Assembly (NCBI GenBank): GCA_045613125.1
Contig: JAZLAM010000029.1
Span: 1-35,707 of the forward strand
Direction of reading: 5' to 3'
DNA length: 35,707 bases
From: JAFTYO01 sp045613125
GTDB lineage: Bacteria; Pseudomonadota; Alphaproteobacteria; RF32; CAG-239
Below are positions 1 through 8,700 of this stretch, in pieces. The notes beneath the pieces are model-generated. The model was not told the DNA's origin. It saw only the letters and a program-made list of their open reading frames with translations, and made no database searches. Both the position numbers and the translations under genes were made by a program. Each line of letters starts with the position of its first letter. Positions within the stretch are counted from its first letter, which is position 1.

Positions 1-1905
1 AACATCACGCTCAAATATTTGCGCAACCACAGTTTCAACTGCCGCAACCGTTGTTGTGTTAACTACAGATATTGCTTGGTTTGGCGCAACTTCTTCAGGT
101 GCAGGTGTTACAGGTTCAGGTGCAAGTCCTATTGAAACAAACTCGAATGCTCCTGTTTCAGGGTTGAACGTTACAGAATATGTATAAATTTCACCGACTG
201 CCTCAGTAACGTTTGTTATTTTATCTAATCCGGTTGCGTTATCTGATACAATAAATTCAACTTCGGTTGTTGTGCCGATATCACCTGTTAAGTCTGTTAC
301 GATGTTAAACTTAGTTACATCAATTGAACCGGTATCAGCGATAGTAAAGTTTTCTGCTTCAAAACGGTCCATTTCTGCATTTTCCAAATCTACATCAAGC
401 ATCATTTGTAATGCAGCATTGATGTTGATGCTTTGTGCCTGAATATAGCTATATTTTGACGCATCAGAATGTATATCATCAGGCGATATCATGTTCATAA
501 CATATTTATTTTGGAAATTGATATCTTTTTGGTTTTGTATGTTGTTATAAAGATTGATTGTTGCACCCTCATTATCATCGCTGACAAAGTTAAGCGTGCC
601 TTTGTTACCATCTATATAATCATACAATGTATATGAACCGCCGTTGTTCGATTCAAAATTTAACGTACTACCAACATTATAAACAGCCTCGTATTTTTTG
701 TCTCCATTTCCAGATTGTGTATAATTACCTTGGAACAATATATCATCTTGTATCGTATCTTCAGAATCTGATGCATCAGCGATAAAGTTTATTGTACCCT
801 CATTATAAATAGCCCCACCATAAGCTATATCATTTGTTGAAGTAGCGCTATTACCGATAAAATCTCCGGTTATAGATGATATTGTACCATATCGACTATT
901 ATAAATAGCTCCACCACGGGCATTTTCGTCTACAGACTTTGCATGGTTTTCTATGAAATCTCCAATTATAGATGATATTGTACCATATCGACTATTATAA
1001 ATAGCTCCTGCATAGGCAGTATATTTTCCTGTTACACTGTTATTATTAAAATATCCAGTTATAGATGAAATTGTACCACCATTAGAGATAGCTCCACCAA
1101 TACTACCTTCACCGGTTGCATTATTACCGATAAAATTACCAGTTATGGATCCTATTATGCCATTAGAATTATTATAAATAGCTCCTGCATAGGTCTCTTC
1201 CATGATTATTGTAGTTACACTGTTACCGATAAAATCCCCGGTTATAGATGAAATTGTACCACTATTTGAAATAGCTCCACCAGAAGCCCAAGAATCTCCA
1301 GTTGCACTGTTACTTACAAAATATCCTGTTATACTTTCAATGTTGCTGTCACAATCATTGTAAATCGCTCCACCATAGGTATAAGCATATAGCCTATTTC
1401 CAATTACTGATGTTTCCGTTGAGTTGGTGATAAAATCTGCAATTATATCACCGATTGTACCTTGGTTAGATATAGCCCCACCATAGACGTGTAAATATTT
1501 CCATTCACCTGTATTATTTTCTAAAGATACAGTTAGTTTATTATTAGAGAATACATATTCATCTACATCACCATAATCAGTTCCTGATGGATTATTAATT
1601 CCTAAAGCAAAATAATCTGTAGTTTTTTCAGTAGGATCAATTACTGATATGTCTTCGGTTAAATTTTCTACTTTGGTATAATCTGCCGGTGTTGTGTAGG
1701 TATATTTATAATATTCATCACCGATTTGGATTGTATCGGTGCCGGCAGAAGTTACTTGTTCCCATGAAATGTTTGGTGATTTGGTTGTTGAATTGTTTAA
1801 GATATCTAAAATGCTGATTTCTTCAGCTTTAACTGTGTTAGCACACACAGAAATTGCACAAATGGCAGTTGTGGCTAAGAGTTTTTTATTGATAAAATTT
1901 ATCAT
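1..1905 (-). CDS. Autotransporter-like surface protein, N-terminal 635 residues (runs off the left edge)
   Basis: Open without a stop from the ATG at 1905 to the window edge, so the C-terminus is missing. The start has a good ribosome site (AAGGAC, 6 nt upstream). Residues 1-27 form a Sec signal peptide ending in NTVKA before EEIS. The body is Gly/Asn/Ser/Thr rich with a repeated motif of the type GGAIYN..GTISSITGDFIGNSAT, the pattern of a right-handed beta-helix passenger (polymorphic outer-membrane-protein or AIDA style). Near the left edge it changes to a Pro/Glu-rich linker (APEPVTPAPEE) of the kind often found before a beta-barrel. The barrel itself would lie outside the window, so export as an autotransporter is inferred from the similar complete gene at 10815-15182. 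Two 43-bp identical stretches (870-912 and 966-1008) show recent internal duplication. Ligand unknown. Confidence 0.8.
   Translation of the reverse strand, partial: MINFINKKLLATTAICAISVCANTVKAEEISILDILNNSTTKSPNISWEQVTSAGTDTIQIGDEYYKYTYTTPADYTKVENLTEDISVIDPTEKTTDYFALGINNPSGTDYGDVDEYVFSNNKLTVSLENNTGEWKYLHVYGGAISNQGTIGDIIADFITNSTETSVIGNRLYAYTYGGAIYNDCDSNIESITGYFVSNSATGDSWASGGAISNSGTISSITGDFIGNSVTTIIMEETYAGAIYNNSNGIIGSITGNFIGNNATGEGSIGGAISNGGTISSITGYFNNNSVTGKYTAYAGAIYNSRYGTISSIIGDFIENHAKSVDENARGGAIYNSRYGTISSITGDFIGNSATSTNDIAYGGAIYNEGTINFIADASDSEDTIQDDILFQGNYTQSGNGDKKYEAVYNVGSTLNFESNNGGSYTLYDYIDGNKGTLNFVSDDNEGATINLYNNIQNQKDINFQNKYVMNMISPDDIHSDASKYSYIQAQSININAALQMMLDVDLENAEMDRFEAENFTIADTGSIDVTKFNIVTDLTGDIGTTTEVEFIVSDNATGLDKITNVTEAVGEIYTYSVTFNPETGAFEFVSIGLAPEPVTPAPEEVAPNQAISVVNTTTVAAVETVVAQIFERDV
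870..1008. repeat. Internal direct repeat, two identical 43-bp copies
   Basis: Positions 870-912 and 966-1008 are identical over 43 bp with a 96-bp period inside the passenger of the partial autotransporter gene. The copies encode the same beta-helix turn (NSRYGTISSI). They could allow slippage or recombination that changes the repeat number. Confidence 0.85.
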
Positions 1906-1950
1906 AATTAAGTCCTTTATAATAGTTGCAACATATATGATATTATTGTG

Positions 1951-1970
1951 ATAAAAACGTTCGTTTAAAT
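1951..1970. promoter_or_regulatory. Imperfect palindrome, candidate operator (proximal)
   Basis: Two 9-bp arms around a central TT, right half CGTTTAAAT, with 7 of 9 pairs complementary. It lies about 45 bp upstream of the ATG of the partial surface-protein gene and is a weaker version of the palindrome at 2070-2089. The centres are 119 bp apart. Likely a second binding site for the same regulator. Confidence 0.4.
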
Positions 1971-2069
1971 GCAGCAGTCAGATATTGAAAAAGTGATTTT
2001 TGAGTTTCTTTGTTTTTCAAACACTTAAGCAAAATGAAAAACTATGCACAAGCGATAAAAAAGTGATTG

Positions 2070-2089
2070 ATTTAAACGAACGTTTAAAT
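2070..2089. promoter_or_regulatory. Perfect 9+9 palindrome, candidate operator (distal)
   Basis: ATTTAAACG and CGTTTAAAT separated by AA. A 22-bp version with the same half-site occurs at 35604-35625 in a homologous upstream region on the other side of the window, and a degenerate one at 1951-1970. Symmetric AT-rich sites with CG next to the dyad suit a dimeric TetR- or LacI-like repressor, but the regulator is not in the window. Confidence 0.5.
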
Positions 2090-2240
2090 GCAACATTTTT
2101 AAGCTTTAAGATGTTGTAAATAAAGTGTTTTTTCAGATTAGTTTTTTATGAAAAAATATAACAAAATATAATATTGTCGTCCCTCGATTCCGTCAGGAAA
2201 AATAAAAAAGGCGTCCCTTGATTCCGTCAGGAATCGTCCA

Positions 2241-2304
2241 GGGACCAACCGATTAACTAATTTGAAGATCGCTGTACGATTGCTTATCGCAATCGAGGGA
2301 TGAC
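2241..2304. repeat. Dispersed intergenic repeat, 64 nt (left copy)
   Basis: Matches the reverse complement of 35398-35461 at 59 of 64 positions with no gaps. It contains the words AACTAATTTGAAGATCGCTG and ACGATTGCTTATC. It lies outside genes in both places, and no transposase is nearby, so it looks like a non-autonomous intergenic repeat. Confidence 0.75.
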
Positions 2305-2400
2305 GATTCTAGTTTATGTCATGCTACCAAACCGCAAGGTTTGGTCCAAGCATCTACCGATTTTTTTAATTGTTATACAACGCTTTCGATGATGGATTTT

Positions 2401-2452
2401 TAAAAACTAATTCGAAGACACCTTGACCTCGCTCCGCTCGTAGGTGTGACAG
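2401..2452. repeat. Dispersed hairpin repeat (left copy)
   Basis: Shares AAAAACTAAT..GAAGA and TTGACCTC..CTTCG-like segments with 35277-35327 in the same orientation. Both copies can fold a stem whose arms differ in sequence but stay complementary: ACACCT (2418-2423) with AGGTGT (2442-2447) here, ATGCCT with AGGCAT in the right copy, both spanning 30 nt. Confidence 0.65.
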
Positions 2453-2547
2453 GTTATGGTTGTTGCAAGCAAAAAATAGGGATGACTGTTAAGTTGTTTT
2501 CGCTCGGAGCGGTGACAGATTAAGGTAGTCGCAAGCAAAAAATAGGG
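2446..2547. repeat. Tandem 36-nt direct repeat
   Basis: Copies at 2446-2481 and 2512-2547 match at 32 of 36 positions and share the 3' part GCAAGCAAAAAATAGGG. Each copy follows a short hairpin-forming segment rich in GCTCCGCTC or GCTCGGAGC words. Confidence 0.6.
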
Positions 2548-2560
2548 GAGCAAGCAAAAA

Positions 2561-2588
2561 TATGCCCCGCTTTTTCAAGAGGGGCATT
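2561..2588 (-). terminator. Rho-independent terminator of tyrS
   Basis: ATGCCCC (2562-2568) pairs with GGGGCAT (2581-2587). Read on the minus strand the hairpin lies 20 nt after the tyrS stop and is followed by a U-rich tract. Confidence 0.75.
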
Positions 2589-2607
2589 TGATGATTGTTT
2601 TATTAAG

Positions 2608-3861
2608 CTATACTTTAATCAGACCGTGTTTTTTCTTTCCCTGAGAAAGTTTTACCTGACCATCAACTAAATCAGCTGTTGTAATTTGATAATTTTCATC
2701 AGTTATCACTTTGTCATTTAATTTGAGACCGGATTGTTTAATAAGTCTTCTGGCTTCTCCTTTAGAAGCAACGAACCCGATTTGCAAAAATGCATCTAAA
2801 ACACCAATACCAGCATTGAGGTCAACGTTTATAACCGGTAAATCTTGTCCGGTTAAGCCTTGTTCAAAGGTTTTTATGGCAGTTTCCATAGCATTTTTTG
2901 CTTCATCTTCACCACGGCAAAGTTTGGTTGCTTCATATGCCAAAATCTTTTTAGCTTCGTTGATTTCTTTGTCTTGTAAAGCTTCTAAGCGTCTGACTTC
3001 ATCCATAGGCAATGTGGTGAAAATTCTTAAGCATTTTCCTACTTCCGAATCGCCGATATTTCTGAAATATTGATAATAATCATAAGAAGAAAGTTTATCA
3101 TCATTAATCCAAACGGCGTTTCCTTCGGATTTGCCCATTTTTTTGCCGCTCGAATCGGTCAAGATGTGGCTTGTGAAACCAAAAAGCTCAACATTGTAAC
3201 GGCGACGTCCGAGCTCTGTACCTGATGTGATGTTTCCCCATTGGTCAGCACCGGCAATTTGTGCTCGACATCCGTATTTTTGGTATAAAACGCAAAAATC
3301 ATAGCCTTGTAAAAGTTGATAATTAAACTCTAAGAAAGACATAGGTTGTTCACGTTCCAAACGAGATTTAACGCTGTCCATCGTAAGCATTCTGTTTACA
3401 GAATAGCAAGTTCCGATATCGCGCAAAAATTCAAGATAATTGATATCTTTAAACCAATCCCAGTTATCAACCAAAATGGCTCCGTTTGCGCTATCGTCAA
3501 ACTTTAAAAACTTTTTATAAGAAGTTTTTAAGCCTTCAATGTTGTGTTTTATCAGCTCTTCGGATAAAAACGGACGGAGTTTATCTTTTCCAGAAGGATC
3601 TCCGATGCGAGCAGTGGCACCGCCGACAAGCATAATCGGTTTATGGCCTAAGTTTTGAAAATGCTTAAGCATCATAATCGGTACAATGTGACCAACGTGT
3701 AAGCTATCGCCTGTCGGGTCTGAACCGTAATAACCAACTGCAGGTATGCCTTTTTGTTCGCATTCGGCAACATATTCATCAAAGCCGACTTCGTTGGTAC
3801 ATTGATTGTAGAAACCTCGTTCAACCATTATGTTAAAAAATTCAGACTTAAACTTGCTCAT
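2608..3861 (-). CDS. tyrS: Tyrosine--tRNA ligase
   Basis: Class I aminoacyl-tRNA synthetase that charges tRNA-Tyr in the cytoplasm, using ATP. 417 aa, the normal length for the bacterial TyrS type. The nucleotide-binding signature is HVGH (residues 55-58, in the context YGSDPTGDSLHVGH). The second class I motif is KMGKS at about residues 240-244 (KKMGKSEGNAVW). The tyrosine-pocket segment QLLQGYDF and the GADQWGNITSG stretch are typical of TyrS. The C-terminal ~65 residues form the S4-like RNA-binding domain (GEARRLIKQSGLKLN). The ATG at 3861 follows an AGAGGAA ribosome site. It is divergent from anmK across 84 nt and transcribed alone, with its own promoter and terminator. Confidence 0.97.
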   Translation of the reverse strand: MSKFKSEFFNIMVERGFYNQCTNEVGFDEYVAECEQKGIPAVGYYGSDPTGDSLHVGHIVPIMMLKHFQNLGHKPIMLVGGATARIGDPSGKDKLRPFLSEELIKHNIEGLKTSYKKFLKFDDSANGAILVDNWDWFKDINYLEFLRDIGTCYSVNRMLTMDSVKSRLEREQPMSFLEFNYQLLQGYDFCVLYQKYGCRAQIAGADQWGNITSGTELGRRRYNVELFGFTSHILTDSSGKKMGKSEGNAVWINDDKLSSYDYYQYFRNIGDSEVGKCLRIFTTLPMDEVRRLEALQDKEINEAKKILAYEATKLCRGEDEAKNAMETAIKTFEQGLTGQDLPVINVDLNAGIGVLDAFLQIGFVASKGEARRLIKQSGLKLNDKVITDENYQITTADLVDGQVKLSQGKKKHGLIKV

Positions 3862-3893
3862 TTTATATATTCCTCTATACTAAATTTTAACGC

Positions 3894-3921
3894 ATACTAG
3901 CATATATTTGGAATATTGCAA
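3894..3921 (-). promoter_or_regulatory. Predicted tyrS promoter
   Basis: On the minus strand: -35 TTGCAA (3916-3921), 16-nt spacer, -10 TAGTAT (3894-3899), about 33 nt upstream of the tyrS ATG. The 16-nt spacing matches the other promoters in this window. Confidence 0.5.
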
Positions 3922-3945
3922 GAAGTGAGGTAAAAATTTTTAACA

Positions 3946-5046
3946 ATGATTATAAAACCACTCAATATATTAGGTTTGATGAGCGGAACTTCGCTTGATG
4001 GTATTAAGGCTTCGTTGGTTTCAACAGACGGAGTTGATGTTTATGAGACATTTTTTAAAAGACGGTATGCTTTTGATGAAGTTTTGCAAAATAAAATAAG
4101 GTCCGTTTTAGGCAAAAAAATATGTGTAGAAGAAGAAAAAAAACTTATAGATGTGGTTGAAAATGAATTTACGGATTTTTTATGTTCAATTGTTGAAGAA
4201 ATTAAAAAAGAAACAGATATAAAAATTGATGCCATAGGACTTGAAGGTCCGACAATTTGCAACGAACCGCACAATCATTATACTTATCAACTCGGTAAAG
4301 GTAAAATTATTGCTAAAAATTGCGGGGTTGATGTGGTGACGCATTTTCATAACGCAGATATCTTAAATGGTGGTTTAGGTTTTCCTATCAGTGCTACTTA
4401 TTATAATTTTATTGCGCAAAATTTGGGTAAGCCGATAGCCTTTATTAATATTGGTGGGATAAGTAACATTACGTGGATTAGTCCTTTTGGCGAAATGATT
4501 GCTTTTGATTGCGGACCAGGGAATGCTCTTATTGATGATTGGATGTTTAAACATGCCGGTGTTTTGATGGATTATAACGGTAAATGTGCCGCTATGGGTT
4601 CGGTACATTCTAAAATTGTAAACACAATGCTAAAACATGACTTTTTTGCAAAATATCCGCCTAAAACATTAGATAGAAATGAGTTTAACAATAAAGCAGA
4701 GCATTTGGAAGGCTTGTCTTTGATGGATGGTGCTGCAACTGTTACAGATTTTGTTGCCGAAGCAATTGCTTATTCTTTAGCGTTTTATCTTCCGGAGGTT
4801 CCGGCTCAAGCAGTTATTTGTGGTGGTGGAACAAAGAATCCGACACTTTTGAGATTTTTAAGAAATAAGCTAAAGAATATGAAAATTGCGATTATGCCTG
4901 AAAATGAACTAGATGTTGATATTGATGATGCTAGCGCAATTGCATTTTTGGCTTGTCGCAGAATTTATTCTTTACCGATTACGTTTCCGCAAACCACAGG
5001 TATTGCATCGGCTATGACCGGTGGTGAAATTTATGCAAAGGAATAG
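3946..5046 (+). CDS. anmK: Anhydro-N-acetylmuramic acid kinase
   Basis: Phosphorylates and opens 1,6-anhydro-MurNAc to MurNAc-6-phosphate with ATP, a step in cell-wall recycling downstream of NagZ (also in this window, 27198-28256). 366 aa, normal for the family. Hallmarks of the sugar-kinase/actin-like fold: GLMSGTSLDG at residues 10-19 (phosphate 1), NIGGISNIT at about 168-176, FDCGPGNALID at about 187-197, and CGGGTKNPTLL near 292. It heads a tight four-gene rightward run: the ABC ATPase starts 3 nt after its stop, and that gene's ribosome site (AAAGGAA) lies in the anmK 3' end. The linkage to an export-type ABC system rather than to recycling genes is notable. Confidence 0.95.
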   Translation: MIIKPLNILGLMSGTSLDGIKASLVSTDGVDVYETFFKRRYAFDEVLQNKIRSVLGKKICVEEEKKLIDVVENEFTDFLCSIVEEIKKETDIKIDAIGLEGPTICNEPHNHYTYQLGKGKIIAKNCGVDVVTHFHNADILNGGLGFPISATYYNFIAQNLGKPIAFINIGGISNITWISPFGEMIAFDCGPGNALIDDWMFKHAGVLMDYNGKCAAMGSVHSKIVNTMLKHDFFAKYPPKTLDRNEFNNKAEHLEGLSLMDGAATVTDFVAEAIAYSLAFYLPEVPAQAVICGGGTKNPTLLRFLRNKLKNMKIAIMPENELDVDIDDASAIAFLACRRIYSLPITFPQTTGIASAMTGGEIYAKE

Positions 5047-5049
5047 AAA

Positions 5050-5766
5050 ATGAACGAAAGTATTAAAGTTAAAAATATTACTAAGTTATATGGCAATATA
5101 AGGGCCGTTGATAATATAAGTTTTACTACTAAAAAAGGTGAAATTATTGCTCTTTTGGGGCCAAATGGTGCCGGAAAATCAACTTTGATGAATATGATTA
5201 CCGGATTTTTGGCACCGACTGACGGTAAAATTTATGTTGACGGATTGGATATCGCTCAGTTTTCTGAAAAATCAAAAGAAAAAATTGGTTTTTTACCGGA
5301 AGGAGCACCAATATATCCGGATATGAGTGTTAAAATGTTTTTGAAATATATGGCAGACTTAAGAAATGTATCGAAAAAAGAAGTTGAATATGCAATTAAG
5401 CTTGCAAAAATCGAAAATGTTTTACATCAAAAAATTGAAACTCTGTCAAAAGGATATTTAAGACGTGTCGGTTTTGCACAAAGCATTTTGAGTAATCCGG
5501 ATATTTTGCTTTTAGATGAGCCGACAGACGGTTTGGATCCTAATCAAAAAGCGCATATGCGTAAATTAATTGAAAAAATGGGTAAAAATAAAACAATCAT
5601 AATTTCAACTCATTTGCTTGATGAGGCAGAAACAATATGTAATCGTATTATTTTAATAAATAAAGGCAAGATAATGGCTGACGGAAGTTGTCAAGATATA
5701 TTAAAACAAAGTAAAACAAAGTCATTGGAAAAAGCTTTTGCGAAATTAACCAGTTTGGAAGAATAG
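5050..5766 (+). CDS. ABC transporter ATP-binding protein (GldA-like, ABC-2 type)
   Basis: Cytoplasmic ATPase subunit expected to drive the membrane protein encoded 12 nt downstream. 238 aa, one complete nucleotide-binding domain: Walker A GPNGAGKST at about residues 36-45, the signature LSKGYLRRVGFAQ near 132 (LSKGY instead of LSGGQ, usual in the GldA/NosF/CcmA-like group), Walker B ILLLDEPTDGLDP near 152-164, and the switch histidine in IISTH near 184-188. In Bacteroidetes, GldA pairs with GldF and GldG; related sets in Proteobacteria have poorly known substrates, and gliding should not be assumed here. The C-terminus (residues 215-238) is short, with no extra domain. Confidence 0.92.
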   Translation: MNESIKVKNITKLYGNIRAVDNISFTTKKGEIIALLGPNGAGKSTLMNMITGFLAPTDGKIYVDGLDIAQFSEKSKEKIGFLPEGAPIYPDMSVKMFLKYMADLRNVSKKEVEYAIKLAKIENVLHQKIETLSKGYLRRVGFAQSILSNPDILLLDEPTDGLDPNQKAHMRKLIEKMGKNKTIIISTHLLDEAETICNRIILINKGKIMADGSCQDILKQSKTKSLEKAFAKLTSLEE

Positions 5767-5778
5767 GGAGTTAGTAAA

Positions 5779-8700
5779 GTGAAGAAACTTTTTATCGTTA
5801 CAAAAAATGAACTTTTACGCTATTTTACATCGCCTCTAGCTTATGTATATATGGTTTCATTTTTAATATTAAATGCGGCTTTTACCTTTTATTTTGCTAA
5901 TTTCTATGAAAGAGGACAAGCATCTTTGTATACCATGTTTGTGTATCAACCATGGTTATATCTGTTATTTATTCCGGGAATTTCCATGCGACTTTGGGCT
6001 GAAGAATTTAAAAATAAAACTATTGTGCAGATTATGACGATGCCCGTGTCAGTTGAAACTTTGGTTTGGGGTAAGTTTTTTGCTTCGTGGATTTTTTGCA
6101 TTTTATCTTTGCTGTTGACTTTTCCCTTCATTGTTACCGTAAATATATTGGGAAATCCGGATAATGGTATAATCGCTATAAGCTATATAGGTAGTATTGC
6201 ACTATCGGGATGTATGCTAGCTGTGTCGCAAACTATGTCTGCTTTGAGTAAAAATCAGGTTATTGCACTTGTGTTGGCTGTGATTGCAAATTTGGTGTTC
6301 TTTTGGAGCGGAATTGAATTTGTTTTATCTTTTTTCCGACTTTTTATGCCTGATTACATAATTGATACAATTGCCTCATTTAGCTTTTTAACGCATTTTT
6401 CAAGTATTACAGGTGGCCTTGTCGAACTAAGAGATATTTTGTTTTTTGTTTCGGTTATTCTATTGTTTAATTTTACAACAGTGCTAATTGTAAGTTTTAA
6501 AACAGCAGGAACAGCTTCTTGGTTAAAATCAACTAACAAGTATTTTTATATTTTAGCATGGTGTATGTTACTGCTTATTTTTATGGGTTTTAATTTGCTT
6601 GCCAATAATTTTACACGAGGAACTCAAGTCGACTTTAGTGAAGACAGATTACATACTTTAGATAAAAGTACGGTTTATATTTTACAAAATTTACCAGAGC
6701 CTGTAGTTGCAAAGCTATATTTTTCTGATGTTTTAGAACAACGAAATCCGGCTATGAGACATATGTTTGACAGAGTTCGCACAATGCTAAAACAGTATAA
6801 AAGTGTATCAAATGGACGTTTTGATTACAGGGTTTACCATCCGGAAAATTTGGATAATATTGAGGATAGAGCTATAGCTGATGGTATACAACCAATTCCG
6901 TTAATAGATATAAATCAAAATGCTTTATTTGGTTTAACTTTGAGTGATACGTTACAAAATAAAAGGGTGATAGAGTTTTTTACTCCGAATAGAATAGTAT
7001 TTTTAGAACAAGATTTGACATCAAAAATATATCAACTCTCACATAAGAAAAAAACTGTAGGTATTTTATCATCTCTCCCGATTAATGGAGAAGGAGGAAC
7101 TGACAATATGGTTTTACAACCTTGGGAGATAACTAATAGGATTAGAGAATTTTATGATGTGAAAATTATAAAAACTGTTGAAGATTTTGATAAAGATATA
7201 GACGTTTTAATGATTATTCATCCACAAGAAATGGATGAAAAAATGCTAGATGCTGTTAAAAATTATTCAAGAAATTACGGAAATATTTTATTACTTTTAG
7301 ATACAGCGGCTGAAGCAACACGTTTATATTCTTCTGCAAATTATCCTTTTGTTCCATCTGCTTTAGGTGAGCTGTCAAAGTTTTGGGGAATTAAGTTTTA
7401 TGATCAGTATGTGGTTGCCGATTTAGATAATTCAATTACGGTTGATGCTACAAGTAATTATAAAAATAATCCGGCGTATACGCAAGATATTATTCAATTT
7501 AAGCTGAAAAAGGAAAATTTTAATCCATCACATATAATTACTAAAAATCTAAATTCTGTGTTATTGTCTTCTGCTTCAATAATTTTACCTGTAGAAGGTG
7601 CAAATGTTGATTTTATACCTTTGTTGCAAGCAAGTAAAATGTCATCAATAATGAGTAATAAAGTTGTTTATGACGGATTGAATCCTCGACAAGTTTTAAC
7701 TTATTTTAAGTCTGATAATAATTCAAAAATTATGGCTGCTGCTGTGCATGGTAGAAATCCTGATAATCAGTTTAATATGGTTGTAATTGGGGATACAGAT
7801 CTTATACATAATGATTTTTGGGCAACAACTCAAAGAGTGATGGAAGAGACGCATTTTATTCAGCTGTTTGATAATCCGGATTTGATTTTGAACAGTTTGG
7901 ATTATTTGGTAAATAATTCTGATTTATTAAGTTTACGGGGTAAAAGTGCGTTGAATAGAGAGTTTGTTGATATTGAACGTTTGAGAAAAATGAATTTGTT
8001 TGAGTACAAAATTAAGGAAGAAGAAATTTTTCAACAAATAGATAAAGTGAAACAACAATTGCAAGAGATATGGAATAAAAAAGATTTTGAAGGACGGCAA
8101 AACTTTACGGCAGATGAACTAGGGATTATTAGTTCTGTAAGAAAAAATCTTGATGGTTTACGTAAGGATTTAAGCAATATACGTTTACAGGCGGGAAAAG
8201 ATATTGAGTACATAGGTATGAAGATAAAATTTGTAAACATTTTTATTATCCCATTGCTTTTAAGTTTTGTTTTATTGATTGTTTCAATAGCAGGAGGTAG
8301 AAAAAAAATAAAAATCAAGACAAATTTTAAACTCAATAAGCAATTATTTAAGCTGATAGGTTTTTCATTGTTTGTATGGCTTATTGGAATTATTTCTGTT
8401 TATGTAAGTAATCAGTCTGATATACAAAAATATGAAGATAAACCATTATTTGAAAACTTTAAAGATAAGATAAATGATATTGAGAAAATTAAGATTAAAA
8501 CATATAATAATGAACTTGATTTTGTTAAAGATATTGATGGAATCTGGACTTTGGAAGATGAAAGTCAAATACCTGTTTATCAGGAAAGAATACGTAGTTT
8601 CTTAAGTGCATTGATGGAAGCTAAGTTTTATGAGAAAAAATCTGATAAGGCGCAAAATTTAAGTATGTTTGGTTTGCAACCGATTGAAATGGAAAATTCT

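Larger units (their letters stand above)
1906..2607. other. Gene-free intergenic region with palindromes and dispersed repeats
   Basis: About 700 nt without a credible gene. It holds the upstream region of the partial surface-protein gene (1906-2130), with two TTTAAACG-type palindromes, then from about 2170 a mosaic of short repeats rich in GTCGTCCCTCGATTCC-like words, a 64-nt element copied in inverted orientation near the right edge, hairpin elements, a tandem 36-nt repeat, and the tyrS terminator. Confidence 0.8.

Noticed and set aside
1739..1951. Rightward 70-codon open frame at the start of the surface-protein gene
   Set aside because: It is antisense to the signal peptide and 5' end of a clearly coding leftward gene and has no independent support.
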